NCBI GenBank assembly: GCA_031549285.1
Contig: JAVBPZ010000013.1
Span: forward strand, 98,545-162,544
Length of the DNA: 64,000 nt
Direction of reading: 5' to 3'
DNA from: JAAYCI01 sp031549285
GTDB lineage: Bacteria > Bacillota > Clostridia > Oscillospirales > Ruminococcaceae
Shown one piece after another: positions 1 through 6,532 of this stretch; the first letter of the stretch is position 1; each line of letters opens with the position of its first letter. The notes beneath the pieces are model-generated. The model was given only the letters and a program-made list of their open reading frames with translations, searched no databases and had not been told where the DNA came from. Both the position numbers and the translations under genes were made by a program.

Positions 1-942
1 GGTGGTGCTGCCGTTGGTATAGCGGAACAGCCCGTACGCGGTGCTGATGCGTCCCTCTGCCGGGGTTATAAACACGCCCTCCCAATATTTTTCCGGGTCG
101 GCGGTATCATACAGCGGGTGAATTTTGTCCCGGAACTGCTGGTAAGCAGCAGGGCTGTTCGCCTCGCTGATGGTTTCATCGGTGGTGTCTATGGTCAGGT
201 CCTGGCGGGGGAATGCGCCCGGCGATACCGTGAACGGAACGGTCCAGGTTTTTTCCCCGGCGGTAACCGTGATGGTATATTCCCCTGCCTCGCGGTTGTG
301 CATGATGGGCACGAACGCCACCGAGGTGCCTTCCGCCACCGGGAAAAAGACGATGGGGGTCGTCAGGTTTTCCAGGGTGCTTTCGGCGGTGGGCAGCACG
401 CCCCCAAACAGCCGCGATACCTGTATGGCCAGCACGTCGCCCTGTGAAACGTTGTCGGCGCTGACGGATATTTCCGGCTCTATGTTCACGGTGAAGGTGG
501 CGGCATAATAAAAAGTGCCGTAAGCTTTTTTGCCGTCAACCGGTTTATCACTTTGCACATCCAGGCGGTAGCTGCCCGGTTCGGTAAAGGTATAACTGCC
601 AATTTCCTCCGCCGTACCGCTCCACACCGGGGTGCCGTCCTTTTGCAGCGACGCGGTGGAGGCATAACCCTCTGCTACGCGCAGCGCCAGCGGGTCGCCC
701 AGCCAGGTGCCCAGGTCCTCCGGTGCGCCGGCGGCTGCGGAAAAGTCCTTGAACACCACGCCATTCCACACCGGGGCATGCCATTCATAGGCGGCGGGGG
801 ACAGGGTTCTTTCCATTATCGTAATGCCAGGCTGGGGAACTTCCTCCACCCCGGTTTGGGAATAACTGTAGCCGATGACCCCGCCCAAAATAAGCGGCGC
901 GGCTATTAAAATAGTAAGCAGGACAATAAGAATGCGTTTCAA
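1..942 (-). CDS. M23-family metallopeptidase, partial (C-terminus outside window)
   Basis: The minus-strand frame stays open for 314 codons from a TTG at 942 to the window edge. It has a strong GGAGGTGG site about 5 nt upstream of that TTG. The N-terminus is a signal/anchor (about residues 3-27, LKRILIVLL...GGVIGYSY), followed by an Ig-like secreted region. The last visible residues read GRISTAYGLFRYTNGSTT, which resembles the opening of the LytM/M23 zinc-peptidase fold (GRxTSxFGxR...G). The catalytic HxxxD and HxH motifs lie beyond the edge, so activity cannot be judged. It is probably an exported cell-wall endopeptidase. It is divergent from asnS. An extended -10 (TGG then TATACT) lies at about 1008-1015 on the minus strand. 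Confidence 0.7.
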   Translation of the reverse strand, partial: MKRILIVLLTILIAAPLILGGVIGYSYSQTGVEEVPQPGITIMERTLSPAAYEWHAPVWNGVVFKDFSAAAGAPEDLGTWLGDPLALRVAEGYASTASLQKDGTPVWSGTAEEIGSYTFTEPGSYRLDVQSDKPVDGKKAYGTFYYAATFTVNIEPEISVSADNVSQGDVLAIQVSRLFGGVLPTAESTLENLTTPIVFFPVAEGTSVAFVPIMHNREAGEYTITVTAGEKTWTVPFTVSPGAFPRQDLTIDTTDETISEANSPAAYQQFRDKIHPLYDTADPEKYWEGVFITPAEGRISTAYGLFRYTNGSTT

Positions 943-1087
943 GGGGACCACCTCCGTGGCCGGTGGCAGCGGGTGGCTGCCGAATGTTGGGGCGATTGTA
1001 TAGCATAAGTATACCACGTCTGTTCCGTTTGTGCAGAGGCAAAATGGGAAAAGTGCTGGATAGCGGAAGCTTGTGTGCGCCGCCCAG

Positions 1088-1188
1088 CCCGGCCGAAGGC
1101 CCCGCGCACGCGCAGCGTGCGCGGCCCGTGGCGCAACTTCCTGCGCCCGGGGCCCGCCGCCGCAGGCGGCGGGCGGCCTTCGGCCGGG
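1088..1188. repeat. 101-bp three-armed perfect palindromic element
   Basis: A 14-bp perfect outer stem (1088-1101 with 1175-1188) encloses three perfect hairpins: 1102-1111/1115-1124 (10 bp), 1130-1135/1142-1147 (6 bp) and 1153-1161/1165-1173 (9 bp). Two of the three loops are the same triplet, gca. The whole forms a cloverleaf-like four-way junction. It lies between the divergent M23 gene and asnS, upstream of the asnS promoter. No ORF with coding character crosses it. Confidence 0.75.
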
Positions 1189-1250
1189 TGCCGGTGGGTG
1201 CCGGCAGCGGGTTTGCACGCCGCCACCCGGTGTGTTTTTTGCCGTCCGGC

Positions 1251-1279
1251 TTTTCAAATCCGCTCCGTTTGCGTATAAT
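1251..1279 (+). promoter_or_regulatory. Promoter for asnS
   Basis: TTTTCA (1251-1256), a 17-bp spacer and a consensus TATAAT (1274-1279) lie about 86 bp upstream of the asnS start. Confidence 0.65.
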
Positions 1280-1364
1280 CAAAGGTGTTGAGAAGCACTG
1301 CACGGAATTGCCGGAACAGCATTCCAGCCGCGGGCACATTCCCCCAAAACCACAGGAGGCCGCC

Positions 1365-2753
1365 ATGAAGCGCAGCACAGTATATGCCCTGTACGAAACC
1401 ATGCCAAAGGACGGTACGCCGGTAACGGTGTGCGGCTGGGCGCGCACTGTGCGCGCGTCTAAAAACGTGGGCTTTATTGAGCTGTCGGACGGCTCGCACT
1501 TTCGCCCGCTGCAGGTGGTGTTTGAACAGGAAAACGTGGCGGATTTCGAAAAACTGTCTCATGTGGGGGTGGGCGCCGCGCTGGTGGTGCACGGCCGGGT
1601 GGTGGTGACCCCCGGCGCGAAACAGCCGCTGGAAATAAACGCCGATGACATAGAGGTGGAGGGCGCCTGTCCGCCGGACTATCCGCTGCAAAAAAAGCGC
1701 CACACGCTGGAATATCTGCGTACGCTGCCGCAGCTGCGCGCACGCACAAACACGTTCGCGGCGGCGTTCCGGGTGCGCAGCGTGGCGGCGTATGCCATCC
1801 ATAAATTCTTCAACGAAAACGGATTTGTGTATGTGCACACCCCCATCATCACCGGTTCCGACGCCGAGGGCGCGGGTGAAATGTTCCGGGTGACCACCCT
1901 GCCGCCGGAGGCACCCCTGTTGCCGGATGGCGCCGTGGATTTTTCACAGGATTTTTTTGGCCGGGAAACCAACCTGACCGTCTCCGGCCAGCTGGAAGGG
2001 GAAAGCATGGCGCTGGCCTTTGGCAAAATATACACCTTCGGTCCCACCTTCCGTGCGGAAAACAGCAACACCCCACGCCACGCGGCGGAGTTCTGGATGA
2101 TTGAGCCGGAAATTGCGTTCGCGGACCTGGCGGACGACATGGACCTGGCGGAGGATATGGTGAAATATGTTGTAGAATATGTGCTGGAACACTGCGGCGC
2201 AGAGGTGGAATTTTTTAACCAGTTTATGGATACCACCCTGCTGCAGCGGCTGGCCGGCCTGCTTACCGCGGGGTTTGAACGCATCAGCTATACAAAGGCG
2301 ATAGATCTGCTGATGCCGCAAAACGCACAGTTCCAGTACCAGGCGCGCTGGGGCGCCGACCTGCAGACCGAGCACGAGCGCTTCCTTACCGAGCAGGTAT
2401 TCCAAAAGCCGGTGTTCGTTACCGATTATCCAAAGGAAATCAAGAGCTTTTACATGCGCCAAAACGAGGACGGGAAGACGGTGGCGGCCATGGATCTGCT
2501 GATGCCGGGCGTGGGCGAGCTGATAGGCGGCAGCCAGCGTGAAGAGCGGGAAGACCGGCTGCTGGCGCGCATGCGGGAGCTGGATATGAATACCGGAGAG
2601 TATGAAGGCTACCTTTCACTGCGCCGGTACGGCAGCGCGAAACACGCGGGGTTTGGCCTTGGGTTCGAGCGGCTGGTCATGTACCTCACCGGCATCGCCA
2701 ATATCCGCGACGTGCTTCCGTTTCCGCGCACCGCCGGCGGGTTTTATGCTTAG
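1365..2753 (+). CDS. asnS: Asparaginyl-tRNA synthetase
   Basis: Charges tRNA-Asn with asparagine in the cytoplasm. The start is ATG 1365, with AGGAGG at 1354-1359; the open frame extends further upstream but there overlaps the palindrome and promoter. The 462-residue product matches the usual AsnRS length of about 460. It has an N-terminal OB-fold anticodon domain (about residues 1-115, starting MKRSTVYALYET), then the class II catalytic core. Motif 2 reads FGPTFRAENSNTPRHAAEFW and motif 3 is GFGLGFERLVMYLTG followed by NIRDVLPFPRT. The NTP-R-H sequence in motif 2 and the INADDIEV segment fit AsnRS rather than AspRS. It is apparently monocistronic, and I see no convincing terminator before mutY. 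Confidence 0.95.
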   Translation: MKRSTVYALYETMPKDGTPVTVCGWARTVRASKNVGFIELSDGSHFRPLQVVFEQENVADFEKLSHVGVGAALVVHGRVVVTPGAKQPLEINADDIEVEGACPPDYPLQKKRHTLEYLRTLPQLRARTNTFAAAFRVRSVAAYAIHKFFNENGFVYVHTPIITGSDAEGAGEMFRVTTLPPEAPLLPDGAVDFSQDFFGRETNLTVSGQLEGESMALAFGKIYTFGPTFRAENSNTPRHAAEFWMIEPEIAFADLADDMDLAEDMVKYVVEYVLEHCGAEVEFFNQFMDTTLLQRLAGLLTAGFERISYTKAIDLLMPQNAQFQYQARWGADLQTEHERFLTEQVFQKPVFVTDYPKEIKSFYMRQNEDGKTVAAMDLLMPGVGELIGGSQREEREDRLLARMRELDMNTGEYEGYLSLRRYGSAKHAGFGLGFERLVMYLTGIANIRDVLPFPRTAGGFYA

Positions 2754-2969
2754 CGGCAATCAGCCAAACACAGGGCGTCCGCCACCGGAACAACAGGAAG
2801 TATGTCGCTGCAAATTCCTGGATTCCAACAAGGATTCTTTTGTTTTTTGCCTTGTCCAGCGCTGCTTTTGCTTGGTGTTGCGTCGCCCTGCATTTCGCCG
2901 GCCTGGTCTGGTAGATTCAGTGAATGCGTGGCTGTGCAAAAAAATACCCCTTGAATATGGAAGAAAAAT

Positions 2970-4166
2970 ATGCCAAAAAAACCGCAGAAAATAGAAAAAG
3001 AAACGCCGAAACAAAAGCGGAACGGGCAGAAAATGCCGTCGAGGGCAGTGGGCCCAGCAACCCTGAATGACACCGTGCCGCTGCCGCCCATAGCGGTGCC
3101 GCTGCTGGCGTGGTACCGCGCCAACCGGCGCGCGCTTCCGTTCCGGGAGGACCCCACCCCTTACCACGTTTGGGTCAGCGAAATTATGCTGCAGCAAACC
3201 CGAATGACGGCGGTGCTGCCGTATTATACCCGTTTTTTGGCGGCGCTGGCGGCGGCGCCGGAGGCCCGGCTGCACAAGCTGTGGGAGGGCCTGGGTTATT
3301 ATAGCCGGGTACGCAATATGCAGCGCGCGGCCCAGCAGGTGGTGGAAAACTGGGGTGGGCAGTTGCCGGCGGACTATGCTGCGCTGCTGTCCCTGCCGGG
3401 GATAGGCGCCTACACCGCGGGAGCCATCGCGTCTATTGCGTTTGGCCTGCCGCAGGTGGCGGTGGATGGAAACGTACTGCGGGTGTTCAGCCGCCTGCTG
3501 GCCAGCAGCGCGGATATTACGCTGCCGGAAACGAAAAAGTTCCTTTCGCGGGAGGTGGCGCGGCAGCAACCAGTGGATGCCCCCGGCGACTATAACCAGG
3601 CGCTGATGGAACTGGGTGCGCTGGTGTGCGTGCCGGGTGTGCCTGCCTGTGAAAGTTGCCCGCTGGCGGCACTGTGCCGTGGCCGGCAGGCCGGTATTGC
3701 GCACCGGCTGCCGCAAAAACCGCCAAAAAAAGAAAAACCTCGGGTGCCGGTATGGCTGGCGGTGGTGCATTGCGGGGACGCGGTGCTGCTGCAGCGCCGC
3801 CCGGGGAAAGGGCTGCTGGCGGGGCTGTGGCAGCCGGTGCTGTTGGAGGGCGTGGCCAGCGCGGCAGAAGCAGAAAGCCGCCTGAGAGCACTGCTGCCGG
3901 GGGTGGAAATTCGCGGGGAATTACCGCCGGCAAAGCATATTTTTACCCACAAGGTATGGCAGATGAATGGCTGGGTGTGCACGCTGCCGCCAGGCAGCCC
4001 GCTGCCGGCCGGCGCGTTTGTGCTGGCGGACGCCGCCGGGCTGCGGGAAAACTACGCGCTGCCCAGCGCATTCCGGGCCTATCTGCCTTTTTTATATGCA
4101 ATGCCCAAAGAAGAAAATGTCGATGAACCGCGCACTGCGCAGAAAGCGACAAAAACTGACGGTTGA
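2970..4166 (+). CDS. mutY: A/G-specific adenine glycosylase MutY
   Basis: Removes adenine mispaired with 8-oxoguanine in base-excision repair. The catalytic Glu is E71 in SEIMLQQTR. The helix-hairpin-helix reads LPGIGAYTAGAI (about residues 142-153), with the conserved Asp D166 in VDGNVLR. The [4Fe-4S] loop is intact: C220-x6-C227-x2-C230-x5-C236. The C-terminal part (about 255-375) is the NUDIX-like 8-oxoG recognition domain. The product is 398 residues, slightly long because of a Lys-rich N-terminus. The start at 2970 has a weak GGAAG site, and Met22 is an alternative start. Its TGA overlaps the -35 of the next gene's promoter. Confidence 0.93.
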   Translation: MPKKPQKIEKETPKQKRNGQKMPSRAVGPATLNDTVPLPPIAVPLLAWYRANRRALPFREDPTPYHVWVSEIMLQQTRMTAVLPYYTRFLAALAAAPEARLHKLWEGLGYYSRVRNMQRAAQQVVENWGGQLPADYAALLSLPGIGAYTAGAIASIAFGLPQVAVDGNVLRVFSRLLASSADITLPETKKFLSREVARQQPVDAPGDYNQALMELGALVCVPGVPACESCPLAALCRGRQAGIAHRLPQKPPKKEKPRVPVWLAVVHCGDAVLLQRRPGKGLLAGLWQPVLLEGVASAAEAESRLRALLPGVEIRGELPPAKHIFTHKVWQMNGWVCTLPPGSPLPAGAFVLADAAGLRENYALPSAFRAYLPFLYAMPKEENVDEPRTAQKATKTDG

Positions 4167-4191
4167 ATTCCAGGGTGAAAAGGTCTATAAT
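4163..4191 (+). promoter_or_regulatory. Promoter for the small membrane protein gene
   Basis: TTGAAT (4163-4168), a 17-bp spacer and TATAAT (4186-4191). The -35 overlaps the mutY stop codon. Confidence 0.75.
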
Positions 4192-4247
4192 AGGTACACT
4201 AGTTGAGATAGTTGCGGCTCTCACTTCAAGTTAAAGGAGGGTTGGCC

Positions 4248-4712
4248 ATGAAGCTGAACAGACAGATGCGCAGGGGCCTGAACCATGCGCGCGGGACCAT
4301 GTATGATGTTGGCAAGGCGGCAAAGCACGCCGGAAAAGCCGCCAGAGGTATGAGCAAAGCAGCATTGGCGGGCGCCGCCGGCATTGCGCTGATGATTGGG
4401 AATTTTGGCCGGTCGATGCGTGACAAGGCGACGGATTGGGACAGGTTTGCCGCCAGGAAAAAGTCATCAAAATCCGGGGAGGGTGTGACCATGAAAAAAT
4501 CTACCATAATTGCCTTGTTGGTGGCGCTGGCAGCAGTGGCCGGTGTTTTGGGTGCGCTGTATGTGTATGTACTGCGCCGCGAAAAAGAGCTGGACGAGTA
4601 TGAGCAGCTGCTGTTTGGTGAGGAGTTCGACGACGAGGGTGATTTTCTGCCCGAGGAAATGGACGAGCCGGCGCCAAAAGCACCCGCCAAGGCCGCCAAA
4701 GCCGACGCATAA
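4248..4712 (+). CDS. Small membrane protein with acidic tail, unknown function
   Basis: I do not recognise a family. The start is ATG 4248, set by an ideal AAAGGAGG at 4233-4240. The 154-residue product has a basic, Ala/Gly-rich N-terminal segment (RQMRRGLNHARG, then KAAKHAGKAARGMSKAAL), a weakly hydrophobic stretch (about 38-52), a clear transmembrane helix (about 85-105, TIIALLVALAAVAGVLGALY) and a cytosolic Asp/Glu-rich tail ending in Ala/Lys repeats. A second in-frame ATG at 4491 has its own GGGGAGGG (4476-4483) and would give a 73-residue form with only the helix and tail. It has its own promoter and terminator, so it is a single-gene unit. Confidence 0.7.
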   Translation: MKLNRQMRRGLNHARGTMYDVGKAAKHAGKAARGMSKAALAGAAGIALMIGNFGRSMRDKATDWDRFAARKKSSKSGEGVTMKKSTIIALLVALAAVAGVLGALYVYVLRREKELDEYEQLLFGEEFDDEGDFLPEEMDEPAPKAPAKAAKADA

Positions 4713-4752
4713 AAGAATCCCGGGCAGCATCGGAAGCGTATTAGACTTTTTT

Positions 4753-4790
4753 AAAACGCAGGACCCGCCGGGTTCTGCGTTTTCTGTTTG
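4753..4790 (+). terminator. Intrinsic terminator after the small membrane protein gene
   Basis: AAAACGCAGGACCC (4753-4766) pairs with GGGTTCTGCGTTTT (4770-4783) across a 3-nt loop, followed by TCTGTTT. Confidence 0.85.
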
Positions 4791-4856
4791 TGCGTATGTG
4801 CCGCATGGGGTGTGCGCAGCGGAGTGCCATTTTTAGTGGCAGATAAGGAGAGCAGC

Positions 4857-5561
4857 ATGGCCAGCAAAGCAGCCGTAATAGCCAAGAAGAAGGAAAAAGA
4901 GGAAAAACCCCTGAAGCAATATACCGTGGGGGAAGAAGTGTTCAATTCGGTAAGCCATGGGGTAGGCGCGTTGTTGGCTATCATTGGCGGCAGCGTCATT
5001 GTCACGCTGGCCGCGGTATTTGGCGGCGCGCGCGAGGTGGTGGCCTGTACCATTTATGCGGTTTCGTTGTTTCTGCTGTACACCATGAGCACGCTATACC
5101 ACGCGTTTCCGTTTCCGAAGGTAAAATATGTGTTCCGGGTGTTTGACCATTCCACCGTGTTTTTGCTGATTGCCGGGACCTATACTCCCTTCATGCTTAT
5201 CACGCTGAAAGGCAGCACCAAAGGTATCGTGATTTTTGTTGTGGTGTGGGTGGCGGCGCTGGTGGGCATCACACTGAATGCCATCAACCTGAAAAAGTTT
5301 GCGAAACTGTCGCTGGTGCTGTACATCGTAATGGGGTGGGGTGTGGTGTTTGCCATTCCCGATGTAGTGGCGGCGCTGCCGCCGGCGGCACTGTGGCTGC
5401 TTATTTTGGGCGGTGTGGGGTACACCGGCGGTGTGGCATTTTACCTGGCAAAGAAGGTAAAATACATGCACTCCATCTGGCATTTGTTTGTGCTGCTGGG
5501 CAGTGTGCTGCACTACATCTGCATAGCAAAATATGTGCTGCCATATGGCATTGCCGCATAA
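4857..5561 (+). CDS. Hemolysin III family (PAQR-type) membrane protein
   Basis: A 234-residue integral membrane protein of the HlyIII/YqfA (bacterial PAQR) family. The start is ATG 4857 after AAGGAG at 4845-4850; the frame continues upstream but lacks a ribosome site there. A Lys/Glu-rich cytosolic N-terminus (KKKEKEEKPLKQY) precedes seven hydrophobic segments. The family's metal-binding residues are present: SVSH near residue 39, TLYHAF, DHSTVFLLIAGTYTPF, and a C-terminal HSIWHLFVLLGSVLHY. The biochemical role of bacterial members is uncertain (putative metal-dependent membrane hydrolase or channel), so "hemolysin" is only a family name. Confidence 0.9.
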   Translation: MASKAAVIAKKKEKEEKPLKQYTVGEEVFNSVSHGVGALLAIIGGSVIVTLAAVFGGAREVVACTIYAVSLFLLYTMSTLYHAFPFPKVKYVFRVFDHSTVFLLIAGTYTPFMLITLKGSTKGIVIFVVVWVAALVGITLNAINLKKFAKLSLVLYIVMGWGVVFAIPDVVAALPPAALWLLILGGVGYTGGVAFYLAKKVKYMHSIWHLFVLLGSVLHYICIAKYVLPYGIAA

Positions 5562-5621
5562 AACCGCCGTAGGCGCGGGCGCATACAGTGCGGCCCGCGC
5601 GCGGGCATAGCCAACGCAGCG

Positions 5622-5650
5622 TTGACATTTTGGGGTGGGCGTGGTATACT
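5622..5650 (+). promoter_or_regulatory. Strong promoter for the tRNA gene
   Basis: Consensus TTGACA (5622-5627), a 17-bp spacer and TATACT (5645-5650) with an extended TG element. It lies 48 bp upstream of the mature tRNA. Confidence 0.9.
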
Positions 5651-5698
5651 ACAAAGGCTCTAAAGAAAGAGTGTTCGCGCACAGGCGGACAATAATAA

Positions 5699-5775
<77 letters not shown>

Positions 5776-5777
5776 CG

Positions 5778-5818
5778 AATCATCGTTGATTGTTAGCTTA
5801 ATCGGCGGTGATTTTTTG
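5778..5818 (+). terminator. Terminator downstream of tRNA-fMet
   Basis: AATCATCGTTGATT (5778-5791) pairs with AATCGGCGGTGATT (5800-5813), using several G-U pairs, followed by a T run. Confidence 0.8.
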
Positions 5819-5834
5819 TGTCCGAAAAGGCCAA

Positions 5835-5852
5835 TGGTCAAGTTTTGGTCAA
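5835..5852 (+). repeat. Tandem TGGTCAA repeats, possible integrase arm sites
   Basis: TGGTCAA occurs at 5835-5841 and 5846-5852, exactly 11 bp apart and 60 bp inside the tRNA end. Repeats of this kind near attachment sites often bind the N-terminal domain of tyrosine integrases. This is inference; no integrase gene is present. Confidence 0.35.
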
Positions 5853-5869
5853 ATAGTCCCCCATAAAGT

Positions 5870-5910
5870 AGCAGGAGCCGCCCGCTTTGGGTAGCCCCTG
5901 CTTTTCATTT
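5870..5910 (+). terminator. Probable second terminator hairpin
   Basis: AGCAGGAGC (5870-5878) pairs with GCCCCTGCT (5894-5902) with one mismatch, followed by TTTCATTTTA. Confidence 0.5.
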
Positions 5911-5969
5911 TATCCATGTTTTGTATCAGGTAGTAACACGGCTTCCAGTACATCCGTAATGCGGTATAT

Positions 5970-6221
5970 ATGATAGAGATAGGCGTGAACACAGATGATC
6001 CGGAATACGTTCATGAATACCAAATTAGAATTAATCAAGCTGTTTTGCATCCACGATACAATGAGGATATCCAACAAGGGTTAGCGCAGGAAATGGGAAT
6101 GATTTCAAAAGAATTAAGAATTATGCAGTTTTCCAAACAAGAGAAAATGAATCGCATCCACCATATGGCCTACCGGTGGTGGATGGTGGCGGACGGAAGG
6201 CGGAAAATGCAGCCATGCTAG
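5970..6221 (+). CDS. Doubtful small ORF, unknown
   Basis: Would encode 83 residues (MIEIGVNTDDPEYVHEYQ...). I do not recognise it. No good ribosome site precedes the ATG; an internal GTG at 5982 (start of VNTDDPEYVHEY) also lacks one. The amino-acid mix is plausible for protein (acidic N-terminal third, basic C-terminus), so it may be a fragment of a former gene. It sits between the tRNA terminators and the LacI gene, in what looks like a decayed region. Confidence 0.25.
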   Translation: MIEIGVNTDDPEYVHEYQIRINQAVLHPRYNEDIQQGLAQEMGMISKELRIMQFSKQEKMNRIHHMAYRWWMVADGRRKMQPC

Positions 6222-6447
6222 CATTTATTTCCGAAATTGGCGGTGTGTTTTTGTGCCGGCACCCTAGTGACATATAATGGACAATGCGTGTGCCACGTCA
6301 AGAAAAACAGGAACGAATAGGCCGGATGGCTTGTGCCGGGCAGGCATAAAAATTTACATTTTTAAAACATAGAATTCATATTATCAATGGACGGTTCATT
6401 TTTGTTCCGCATGAGCCGGATTTCACTTTACATGCCCACTGCCCCCG

Positions 6448-6475
6448 TTGACGATGAATGTCGAAATGCTATAAT
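6448..6475 (+). promoter_or_regulatory. Promoter for the LacI-pseudokinase gene
   Basis: TTGACG (6448-6453), a 16-bp spacer and TATAAT (6470-6475). This places transcription start near 6483, which rules out the earlier in-frame ATG at 6458 as the translation start. Confidence 0.7.
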
Positions 6476-6532
6476 GTGAGCAAGAAAACATGTTTAATAA
6501 AACCGTTTACTTTGTGGAAAGAGGAAGCAGGC

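Larger units (their letters stand above)
943..1364. other. Intergenic region between divergent genes
   Basis: This 422-bp gap holds the minus-strand extended -10 for the M23 gene, the three-armed palindrome at 1088-1188, and the asnS promoter with a leader of about 80 nt. I see no T-box (no specifier stem, AG-rich antiterminator or terminator) and no small gene. Confidence 0.6.
5776..6532. other. Left flank of the candidate island, largely non-coding
   Basis: This 757-bp stretch holds two terminators, the TGGTCAA repeats, one weak ORF (5970-6221) and the promoter of the LacI fusion gene. It is less GC-rich than the housekeeping genes to its left. It has the look of a decayed island edge. I see no recognisable integrase. 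Confidence 0.5.

Noticed and set aside
963..1364. N-terminal extension of asnS
   Set aside because: The frame is open but crosses the three-armed palindrome and the promoter; ATG 1365 has the ribosome site and gives the normal length.
1280..1364. T-box leader upstream of asnS
   Set aside because: Leader is only about 80 nt and lacks the T-box sequence, specifier stem and terminator.
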